The notes under the pieces: generated by a model
Told to the model about the DNA's origin: nothing
Database searches by the model: none
The model's input: the letters and a program-made list of their open reading frames with translations, nothing else
Made by a program: the position numbers and the translations under genes
Assembly (NCBI GenBank): GCA_964035545.1
Contig: OZ037766.1
Span: 5,247,722-5,311,721 of the forward strand
Reading direction: 5' to 3'
Source: Bugula neritina
Lineage: Eukaryota > Bryozoa > Gymnolaemata > Cheilostomatida > Bugulidae
Length of the DNA stretch: 64,000 nt
Part shown: positions 43,701 through 55,700 of the stretch, piece by piece
Layout of the letters: the number at the start of each line of letters is the position of its first letter
How positions within the stretch are numbered: position 1 is the stretch's first letter

Positions 43701-46700
43701 GACAGCCCATGTCAGAAGTTAACAAGCGCTGGGAAGTGCTGCTAGATGGTGTAAAGGCTAGAAAGGTGAGCATAACTCCTGAATATACACGTATCAAAGT
43801 AATTACATTCCAGTCTTACATGACTGTATTGTAATAAGTACTTATTGGTAACATGTGACATTTTAGTATAATGCAGCTGCAATCTTATCCATTGGTACTT
43901 TTTTAATTTTTGGTTGGCAAAGGAACCAATTTTCTGACAGATTCTGCACACAGACTTGTACTATTAAACACTCAGTGATATTATGTTGTGGAGTCATCAG
44001 TTAGTCTGTGTGATGAGTCATTGTGTCACAGCATCCTGTCTTCCTACTTCCAGACGAAGTTACAGAATGCTCTACTAAGTCTCGGTCAGTTCCAAGCGGC
44101 TGTGGCGGAACTCAGCCAATGGCTGGACAGGACAGAGAAGATACTGGATGATGAAGATTTGCCTCATCCCAACGTCTGCGGAGATCCTAAGATCATAGAA
44201 ATAGAGCTGGCTAAGCATAAGGTACCACTAGGGGGCACCACCAGGGGGTACCACCAAGGGGCACTATTAGGGGGTACCACTAAGGGGCACTATTAGGTGG
44301 CACCACTAGGGACACCATTGGGGACTTGTGTTAGTCACATGTTATGTAATAAGGTCTGGGTTTGGTATCTATACAGTACAAACTAAATGTTACTGCTATC
44401 AACTGTGCTTTTGACCAAATAATCTCATTAATTTATTTTTTCTTCCAATAGCTTTTTGAAAATCTTCCAATTTAATACTCAAAACAAATAATTAAAGAAA
44501 ATAGGCAGAAATTGTATGGCTTTGTTTACTTATGTGATTTTTTTGTAAATACTTATAAATATTTACTGATGATTGCTTTGCTATGATTTCCCTTCACTTG
44601 TCGTAATTCTTGCAGATCTTACTGAATGATGTCCAGAGTCATCAAGGTTCAATAGATCAAGTAAACTTAGCCGGGCAACAGGTTATTAGCAGTGAAGGTG
44701 GGGCCGAGGCTTCAACCACCCGCGAAAATTTAGATAAACTGAATCAGAGATGGGCGGCTGTTTTAAGTAAGACTAAAAATTGGCAGCTTAATTTGGAGGA
44801 AGCTCTGCGGGAGGCGTTAGAGTACCAGTCTGCGCTAAACGACATGGTACAGAGGCTAAGTGAAATTGATGGACAACTGAGTGCGTCTAAACCTGTTGGA
44901 GGTCTGCCTGAGACGAGCAAGGAACAGCTGGAAGAGTTTATGGTAAGAGTTCACTTTACATAGCATGTCAAGTGTTTTTCTCACTTATTCTGATAAAAAA
45001 AGTTTGATAGCTAGAAAAATATAATTGTTATTTTTGTAATTGATCTTCAAAATCAACTCAGAGATTTTATAAAAATATATTGGCACTTGAGTTAAAATAT
45101 TCAGTTTGCTATTATATGGTCTACATTACTTTATCACAATGGTATAATGATTGATTCATGTGTTAAGTTGCAGATATATTTATTTTCTCTATTTGTTGGC
45201 TATTTCAAAATAAACTTTACAACTACTATCATTTATTGGTCAACTTTTAGAGAAATATTCATAAATCTATTATCAGTTTATTGGTGCCATAACTTTCTGC
45301 TGCAGGCCACATACAATGAGCTGGAGCAAGCACAGCCCAAAGTCGCACATCTGATCCAGTCAGGTGAAGATCTCATTGAGAAAGGAAATGATGTCTCTGC
45401 GCAGGCTCTGCAACAGAACTTGGATAATCTCAAAACCCGGTGGGACCTGGTAACCAGCCGAGCCACTGAAAAGAAGGTGCTGTTGGAAAATGCGTTGCAG
45501 AAGGTTTGTGACATTAACTAGAGTAAAGCAGCTGCTATATATTTTATATATTTTTATTTGTAGCAGCATTTTTTAAGCCGACCACTTCAGTGTTTAGTCA
45601 GGAGCAGCCGTGGCCTAGGCATTAGAGCACTGGCTTAGTAAACACAAAGTCAGTGGGTTGAATTCCAGTGAAGGTCATTGGTGATGTTACGAAGAGCATT
45701 CAGTTATAATTGTACCTTTGCCACAGTAGTGAAAAAGGTCTTAGTCTGCTTAAAAAACCCTTTCCATCAGGAGTTCTCACAGTTTTTATCTCAGTCTTTA
45801 GTCTATGGTGTCAATGTCTTTTTAATAAAAATATTTTTTGGGAAATTATAGGCTGAGAAGTTTCAGGAAGACCAGGTTAGTTTCATCAACTGGCTGGGTA
45901 AGATGGAGAAGACAATAGACAAGTTGAAAGCCCCTGGATCTACGCTGGACACTGTACATACGCAGATGGCCGAGCATAGAGAGCTCTCGCAACAAGTGAC
46001 TGTCAACAAGGAGAAGTTGCATGAGTTAGATAAGACCAGCACTCATCTCCTCTACTTTAGCCAGAAATCTGATGCCACCCTCATTAAGAATACACAGCTT
46101 AGTCTACAATCCAGGTTAGCTGTGTTTACACAAATGTTGAAACTCAGTCTATATGAGAAAGTTTGTTGAAAGTTCTCCAAATATTATAAATTGATTTCTA
46201 TCACAATCTATCCCCATCAATTATACATGAATATTGTTTGGATTTTATGCTCTGGTGGTTTGATAACATCTGTTGAATTACTTCAGGTGGGACAAAGTGT
46301 TATATCGCCTGGCAGAACGTTCCAGATTCTTAGACCGAGCTCTAAAAGATGCTAAAAGTTTCAACGAATATTGGACAGACCTTTGTCAGTGGTTGGACAA
46401 CTCCGACCAAGTACTTGATAGTAGCCACATATCCAACAATGACCCAGATAAAATAAAGGGGCAGATAAGCAAACACAAGGTTTGTAGGCCACTTATTACA
46501 TGTACAATGGTTATGTATATATTATGACCAATTGAAGCCATAAAGGTTGGTAAAAATGTGATTTTATTTGCTTTTAATGAATATAATTATTTGGATTCAC
46601 TGAATAAACTATTAATGCTTATATCATTAAAATTGTGTTATATTTTATATTTGCTTATATTATTCTGCTATTTTCATTGCGTAAATTTTGAGTATAATAA

Positions 46701-49700
46701 TTTACTTCTTCAGCTTCCATATCTGTTTCTACATCACACATTGTGTTTGATTCATGAATCATATGTTATACAGTAGTATGTTTCCTACTGTAGTAGACTT
46801 TGTAGGAGATCTTGTACTGTTCATATGAATATTGGTTTGGTACTCGGGTTGACCGTGCCATAAATGATCATAGAACATGACGCTAGTTTCTGTCATGTGT
46901 ATGCATTATGCGTTTAATCAGGAGTTCCAGAGAGCGTTGGGCTCGAAGCAGCCGACCTACGACCTCGTGATGAAGCAGGGCAAGGAGCAGCTTGTCAAGT
47001 CAACTCTGGAGAACGACACTCAGACTATAGGTGACATGTTGACTAGTCTCAAGTCTAAGTGGACCAGCGTGTGCGGCAAGTCAGTTGACAGGTGGGTGCA
47101 GGTGATATGAACTCTTCCTAGGCGATGTAATAGTAAGGAGTGTGTTGTTGGCTTTAGACAGTATGATAGTAACTTTACTGTGGGTTTAGTGATATGTGTG
47201 AAAGTATGTTTCACCTAGTATAGTAGGGATAGGTGCAGTAATGGAGAAATTGAAAAAAGCCTGTGTTCTAGATTAGAAATGTAGCAAAAGAAGTTATGTT
47301 CTCACTAGAATTTCACCTCGCGCCCAAAACCAAAATTTATACAGAAATTCAAAGAACTTAGATGATCTCAATTTCTCCACTACTACTCCTAAATGGTATA
47401 GTAAGCCTGCACATATATTAATTCATTATTGGCTGTTAATATTGTCTATTTTTGACTTGATATATTATTAGCTGAAGCTTTAGTTTTTACTGTATGTTAC
47501 TTTGTGTTAAATTCAGACAACGAAAGCTAGAGGAATCTCTCCTGGTTAGTGGACAGTTTAAAGATGCTCTACAAGCTCTGTTGGGTTGGCTGTACAAGAT
47601 TGAACCATTCATATCTGATGAACAGAATGTCCACGGGGATTTAGACACGGTCACTAAGTTGGCAGAGCAGCAGAAGGTATGTAACACTTGTAAATGTAGT
47701 GTAGCGTTGAGTTTACTCAGCTGTCCCCGTGGTGTAATGGTTAGCGCGCCTGCTTGCAAGCCGAAAGTCTTGGGTTCGAATCCCAGTGGGAGCAAAATTT
47801 TAAAGAGCGTATGTCTCTTGTTATCTGTAAACCAACAACTCTAACCTGTGTGTAGCGTGTTTCTCCTCCCTCCCAGGTTTTCCAATCGGAGCTGTCAAAG
47901 AGGGCTTCCAACATGGCGCAGGTGAGAGACACGGCTAAGGAGCTGATAGAGAAGAGTGAAGACAACATGCCAGAACTTCAGTCTCAGCTGATTGACTTGA
48001 CGACTAGTTGGGACAAGGTGTGTATCTGTATACTACGTGTTGGTGTAACCTGGTAATAGCTATGCTATGTACATGTATCAGTATACTACGTGTTGATGTA
48101 ACCTAACAGTAGCTTAGCTATGTACATGTATCGGTATACTACGTGTTGGTGTAACCTGGCAATAGCTTAGCTATGTACATGTATCCGTATACTACATGTT
48201 GATGTAACCTAACAATAGCTTAGCTATGTATGCATGTATTACATACTATTGCTGATGTCACGTGTTGATACTTCCAGGTAACTAAGCAGGCAGAACGCAG
48301 GCAGGCCAGAATAGAAGAAGCGTTCCGATTGGCTGAAGATTTCGGTCAGAGAGCCAGTACGTTTCTCGAATGGGTCTCGGACTGTGAGCATCAGCTCAAA
48401 CTAAATCCAGATCGGGCAGATGATGAGACAGCCTTGCAAGCTGCACTTGATGAACATAGGGTACTTAGTCTTCACTAAACTCTCTATTCATTAGCTAATC
48501 AGATGGAGTTTAACATGTTGAAGATGTTACACGCTGATTATTAAGTTGAAAAAGCTTCAACTCTGATAGTTATGGACTTATGGAATATGTCAACTTATTT
48601 GCTAATAATCCCAAAACCTGGCCTTGGTTCCAGGGTTTCACATAGAGTTTCTAATACTTAATCTGTTAGTTGTGTTGTTCAGGTTTTTATAGAGGAAGTG
48701 GGTAAGCAGAGGCTATCTCTTAGTGAAACTCTGCGTCTCGGCGATGAGATACTCTCCAAGGCACACCAGGAAGCTGTTCCTATCATGAAGAAGTGGCTGA
48801 TTATCCTGCGGCAGCACATGGAGAATGTTGACACCTGGTCAGCAAACTTTGAGAAGAGCATTCAGGTACCTGACTACACCTCCCAGGGAGAATGCATAGC
48901 TTGTAGCACTACTCATACACACCTTGTTAAAGTATAGAATTACTCGCTTCCAAGTTTTAGTTTTCTGTGTACCTAAGCATGGGTATAGTAAGCTAAGTAA
49001 AGCACAATCCTTCAGCTTTGTTAGTATATATTCTACAGCTTTGCTATATTAGAGGTGTAATGCTAACCTTGTATACTTTCTAAATCAAGGATTCGTTGGA
49101 CGCCATATCAAACAGCTCAAACCTGATAGAAGAGTTGCTAGGGTGGCTGGCTAGCAGTGAAGGTCATCTACTTGCCATGGAAGAGGATCCGCTGCCTCCA
49201 GAAAGCTCAGTCATTGAAGAAATGCTCAAACAACACCAGGTAAGTGTTGGTTGCAGTATTGTGAAGTCAGCGGTAACATAACTCCTGTAATGATACAACT
49301 TGGTGGTAACATAACTCCTGTAATGATACAACTTGGTGGTAACATAACTCCTGTAATGATACAACTCAGTGGTAACATAACTCCTGTAATGATACAACTC
49401 AGTGGTAACATAACTCCTGTAATGATACAACTCAGTGGTAACATAACTCCTGTAATGATACAACTTGGTGGTAACATAACTCCTGTAATGATACAACTCA
49501 GTAATAACACAACTCCGTGTTAATTCAGTAGTATAGCTCTGAAATGAAGGCATGCTCTACATATAAATATAAAATTGAATGATAACACAACTCTCCTTGC
49601 TTTGCATTTAATATGGGGCTATTGCAACATGATATTATGTTGAAGGTTCAACTGTTATAAAATATAGTTTTTGTTTACAGGCTGTTCAAGTAGTAAAAAT

Positions 49701-52700
49701 GTAGTATTAGTAATAATTAGTAATAAAATGTAGTGAGAGTACGTGGCTAGGGACAATGTTACTACAAGTACCACCTGAGTACTACCTGAGTACCATCTTA
49801 TATTAAATATACTAAATATCACGGTGTGTTGTTACAGGATTTTGAAGATGAAATAGCCAGTCGGAAATCTGAAGTAGATTCCTTAACTAAACCAAAGAGA
49901 CAGAATGCTAGCAGGTCAGGAGCTGCAACTCCAACTGGACGACGCAGCAGCTCTGGAACTCCCTCTGGTAGAAGGTAAATTATTATATAATATATATATA
50001 TTATAATATATATGTGTGTACATGTATGTTTATATAGTATGTTTATATAATATGTGTATGTATATATATGCATAAGTTTGTTACAGTTTTAGACTAACTT
50101 CCAACCCAGCAATGTCTATTTATCCTAAATACATGTGTTTACATCGCTGACATGTTTTATGCAGAAGTAAAGCAGAAATAAGGCGCGCTTCTCAAACCCC
50201 CGAACCAGGGTATAAGAACCCGAGAGTGCAGGCTTTGTCTGTAAAATGGAGGCAGGTATGGCTCATGAGTATGGACAGGAGAAGACGACTGCAAGACGCT
50301 TTAGATCAACTGAGAGAGGTCTGAAATTATATTGAAAGTTTTCTGTGTGTCTGTGTTTCTACATACACCTTGCTGTAATGTTAGAATAGTTTCCTCAAAT
50401 TCCTGTACAATTACATGTTTTTTCTTCTTTCAAGTCTTTATATTATTGTAATTAATTATTGCATTTCATTTCTTTTCTCTTTTAGAAACAGGTATTTCTT
50501 ATTCTTTGTTTGATTTAGTCAGTCACTGTCTAGAGTTAGTATTGAGAAATTTAGTCTTGTAATAATGCAGTAGAATCCGTGACACACTTGCAGTAGTTGT
50601 TAGTCCTATAACAATGATTTCTTCAACTCTCACCAACTATTCAGTTAATTTAGATTTAAATAATTGCTTCCTCAATAACCTACACTTCCAATTCCCAGAA
50701 ATAATCTATGTAATTGCATTAATCAATGATTGCTGCCACACAATGCTGACGTGTATTCCCTAACTTTGACCTGTAAGCTCTTTTCCTTCCTCTAACTGAT
50801 GATGTCATGTTGTGATTATTTAAATAATTGCTTGTGTAAACAAAACCCTGTGATCACTACGGTTGATGATGATATTACATATAAGATAATAATTTATGAA
50901 TCTAAAACCCAACAAGTGCACATGGTTTAAGTATTATGCAATAATAAATTTGGTGTTTTGTTGAGTCACAAAAAGTAGTTAAATTGAGGCATCTGCATAC
51001 CGTATATCTGTTGAGTTGCCACTGCCGCCATTTTGGCTTTCTCAATCTTTCACATCCTGTTCCATTAGCGAGCCAAACTGCGAAACTTCAACTTTGATGA
51101 GTGGAAGAAGAGATACATGAATTGGATGGACCACAACAAGGCCCGAGTTATGGACTTCTTCAGGCGGATAGACAAGGACCGCGACGGCAAAGTGTCTCGA
51201 GACGAGTTTGTCTCAGGGATTCTCCAGTCAAGTGAGTTTTTCTAGTAATCAGTCGCTCTGCCAGTTGGAATGCAGTAGTTCTTACATCCAAATTTATTTA
51301 AATTCAAATTATAAAATGCACGAAGTCACTAAAAGTTTTAATTGGCTGAATTGTTAGTCCAGTCAAAAGTTTATTATATTTTCGATTCATGTAAGCACAG
51401 CTTAGTTCTAGAGAAATATGTTTGACAAATGCAAATATTCTGATTATATTTGGCTCCTGGCTGTCTTCTTTGTGTGTAACTTAACCACACGATCTATCAG
51501 TAATGGAATTATCTCCCCCACATTTTCAGCATTTGATGCATTATAGCCAATCACACATTGGCTTCCAGATTAAAAGGTTTCATGGTTGGCTACACAGCCA
51601 TGGCTATTCGGCCACTCTGATGCATGGAAAGACAGTAAATATGTAACTAGATGTTCTCTTTGGTATTTAAAAAGGAAAAAATTGGCACCTCAACTATAAC
51701 TTTATAAAATGTCCACAGCTTTCTAATATCAAACAATTTTATGGATTATCAAACAACTTAGAGAGTTATTTTCTCATAATTATGAGGAGACAAGTCTAGT
51801 CATAATGGAAAGCAAAATGTCCATAAATAGACGTTAAAGTCTTATTTGTACTTTTATAATTTATACAGAATAAAGTGTTTTTTCCTATATCATGGAATAT
51901 ATTTTATATGCAAATTTTCAAGTCGAATTAATTTAATAAATGTTGTATTTTTTAATATTTAAAAATACTTTTTAATTTATGTTGCATTATTTTACTACAT
52001 TTTTTGATGTATTACTACATGCAAATGGCTGTGTTCAGTTGTGTAGAGTACAGTTGGTAACGCTAAAGCAATTTATTCTTACATTTTAGCTGTTCATTGG
52101 AAGAAATATCTTTCACAAAAATATCCTGAAATAGGTAGAGAGACGTGACTTGTGTTTGTGCTACTTTATTATATAACACTAACGCATTCTCTTGAGTGGC
52201 TTCTCATATCTATATATTCTGCATCTATTGCCTTTCTACTCATCGTCTTCTAGATGTGTCAGATCTTCTTACATGTGTTTATGTCTTCAAGGTTGAAAAT
52301 CAATTGAGTTTATATTAAAAAAAGCTAACGTCATATTTTCTATAACAAAAGTGTCATGCAAACAGTTTTCATGGGATATATATGAGACCTTGAAGTGCCT
52401 TTAAAATTTTTTCATGTATAAAAATTGGTTAATTTTTCCCATTCTTGAAGTATAATATGTTTATTGTTTATTACAACTTTGTTTACTTTTCATATTAGCC
52501 AGTAATATAGTAACCAATTTTTCTTAATTTAATATTTAAACTTTGGGCACTGTACCACTATACAGCAACCTCCTTTCTGTTTATATGCATGTACTTTATA
52601 TAGCCTTTGGTCCAGCAATGAGCATGTATTTTCACTTCTTTTTTCATTGGTATTTATTCTCCAGTTTTCTTCCATTCTCCACACATCGCATGATTCTATT

Positions 52701-55700
52701 AATCATTTACTTAAATATTGTGAATATTAGTTGCTATCACTCTTTGATTTCTCTGCCTTCATTCGCTAGAAACTTATTATTTAGTCAATGAGTTTTGATC
52801 ACAATGTTTTGCAAAGTATTGTTTTATAACGCAGTTTTCTAAATGTTGTACTTCTGTTATAAAATCAATGAGTATTTTCTGTTATTCACAAAATTACTCG
52901 CGAATTTATTTATTTCAAATCATATCAAAATATTGTTTTTAAAATAGGTTTGGTTTAACAATTAAGCAAAATTATCAGCTAATGATTGAATAACAGTAGC
53001 TTTCATAGTTGTTGATTTGTTAGTATTCCAAAAGTTTTCTTTGGTCTGAGCAGTGAATTTCTAAAAATGCCTGAACTAGTTGTTTCCGTGACTTCTAACT
53101 CATAATTTTACAAAATTATGTTTCAGTTGATTTCATTTTGATTTGCCGTAACTAATTTAGCTAGAAAATAACTTAGAATGTATCCACTGCACTGTGTATA
53201 CTTGCATATTTGGAGTTGTCTGTCTTACAGAGTTTCCCACATCACAGCCAGAATTAGAGGCAGTGGCTGATAAGTTTGACAAGAATAAAGACGGTTACAT
53301 AGACTATAAAGAGTTTATGATGGCCTTAAGAACAGACGTTGAAAGAGAGGTTAGTATTGCATCATCACGCTACGTTCTTCTACTGTGTGATAACGAAGCC
53401 ATCTCTACAAGCGCTGTATTACAAATGAATATTACAAACTTTTGTTTTGTTTACCCAAACAGCATATGTATCTGCAACTGCTATTTATTAGATGGAGAAG
53501 AGAACCGATGCTGAGAGAATTCACGACGAGGTTGAAAAACAGGTTAAACGCTGTTGCTGTCAAAAGCAATTTGCCATTCAAAAAGTATCTGATAATAAAT
53601 ATGTGGTAAGTAATGGGTGTTATTAAGAGTTATCTTCTTTTATGTGCTATGAGCAGGTGTTACCCACAGCAAAGGTTAGTGTTTGCTGTTAGGGCTGCTA
53701 TTTCATAAGTTAATAATGTCATGGCTGCTTGCCAAAATTAAAAGTACTGGTTTGACAATTATCATGTTGGTCAATTCAAATGAACCATTATAATTTCATT
53801 TTGGGCAGAATTTTCATTTCTTGAGATTTAAAAGATAACATTTTGAAGGGCTGCCTTCTTCATCTATTTTCTCTTATTAAACGTTGTAAACAAATACTCA
53901 AACTTCATTTCTTTTATCCCCAACTTATATTAGTTTTTAAACACAATTATTATTGCAAATGTCTTTAAATTTTAGTTGTATCAAATTGAAAAGGTAAAGA
54001 TACTTTTTAAACCAACAGATAGCTGGTTATTTTGGGGAGAGGGAGTTGTTTTCCCGGTTCATAAGTTTAGTTAATGTTTAAATGCATGTGTAGTGTCGCA
54101 AGTTTAGTGGTTTAGTTATAGAAGTAGAACTTTAGCCATGCTGTGTCCTTGAATATATCAGTTTATCTGCAGTCAGTCTGTATCTGCAGTTAGTCTGTAT
54201 CTACAGTTAGTATGTATCTGCAGTTAGTTTATCGGCAGTCAGCTTATCTGCAGTCAGATTTTATTTTTATTTTAGTTTGGAGAATCTCAGAAGTTGAGAT
54301 TAGTGCGAATTCTTAGAAGTACTGTGATGGTAAGAGTAGGGGGAGGTTGGCAGGCGTTGGACGAATTTCTGGTGAAGAATGACCCATGTAGAGGTAAGAA
54401 CACGAGCTAGTAAATGATTAAATTTATATTAATAATAATAATGATTAGTTATTGATGTATTATTAATTATATTAGTTTTATTAACATTTTCTAAGAGTTG
54501 TCTGTTCAACGTCATAACTGTGAAATCTGCTACTTCTGCACAGGGCAATGGGTGTAGTTAAATCATAATCTATAATAGCTATACACACAGTTACCTTAGA
54601 TAATGGAACTTTATACCATTTACATGTCACTTAGAATTTTAATATTTATAAAATGTTTACATAAATTATTTGTCACTTCCTGTTTGCAGTGTGCTCGTGG
54701 TCGCCACACATGAGGCGATTATCTGTGTCAAGAGGGGCAACTCCTGATTTAGCCCTCGTCTACTTTCTAGGTTGATATAGCTTGATATATGCATGTGCCT
54801 TTCAAACATTGAGAAGTTATGAGTTCTTGTTGTACAGTTACTTTAGTGCTGTTTAGCCTCAGTTCTAAGTTGTATATATACTAGCAATTGGATGCATTGA
54901 ATATCTTAGACTAACATTGCTTTGCCTATAGCCTGTCTTCCATAAATACCTACCGTATCTACAGTGTTGATAATACAGTGTAGATATCATTGTGAGCTGC
55001 CAATACAGACACCACGCTAGATAGGGAATGTCACACACCTGTTCAGTATCTTCTACGTGTTACTGTAAGGTTATGGGACCAGAAAAAATGTAGTTTTTAA
55101 ATTCCTAACATAGCATCTTTTTATGAATCTTCTGGTGTCATAACCTTTCTGTAACACTTATCACAGTATGTAAGCTATAAAAGCTTACTACATATTCTTT
55201 TACGTATGTGCATGTTGTAGACATATTATATTTATTACATAGCTGTGTACTAACTACACTTATCTTCTCATGTTTTGTTTAAACACAAAATGCTTTTTAA
55301 CTCGTTTTAACGTTGTAAGAGAATGTCATCACCCATCTGCTTGTTTCAAATGATGATTTTAATTTAAATTATCATTATAAAAATGTATGAAAATATTATG
55401 TTGAAATATTTCTATTCTTTGCTATTACGATTGAAGACAACTTGGAATAATTTTATTTTGCATTACCAGCTAAAGGAAGAACAAATACAGAGTTGAGAGA
55501 GAAGTTTATTCTGTCTGAGAATGTTGTTGGGCAGGGAATGTCTAGTTTCACAAACAAACCAAGCACTAGCAGCAAGTTGTCAGGTGGAACTCGCTCCGGC
55601 AGCACTACTCCTGTGAGTCCTATGGCAGCATTATTTTAAATTATCACTTCCACTAATTCAACTTTGCAACATGTTCTTTGATATGCTTTCTCTCTCAGCC

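Noticed and set aside
49164-49553. Minus- and plus-strand repeat proteins ([11 protein letters not shown] and [10 protein letters not shown] types)
   Set aside because: Translations of the 33-bp intronic minisatellite; unit length divisible by three keeps every frame open.
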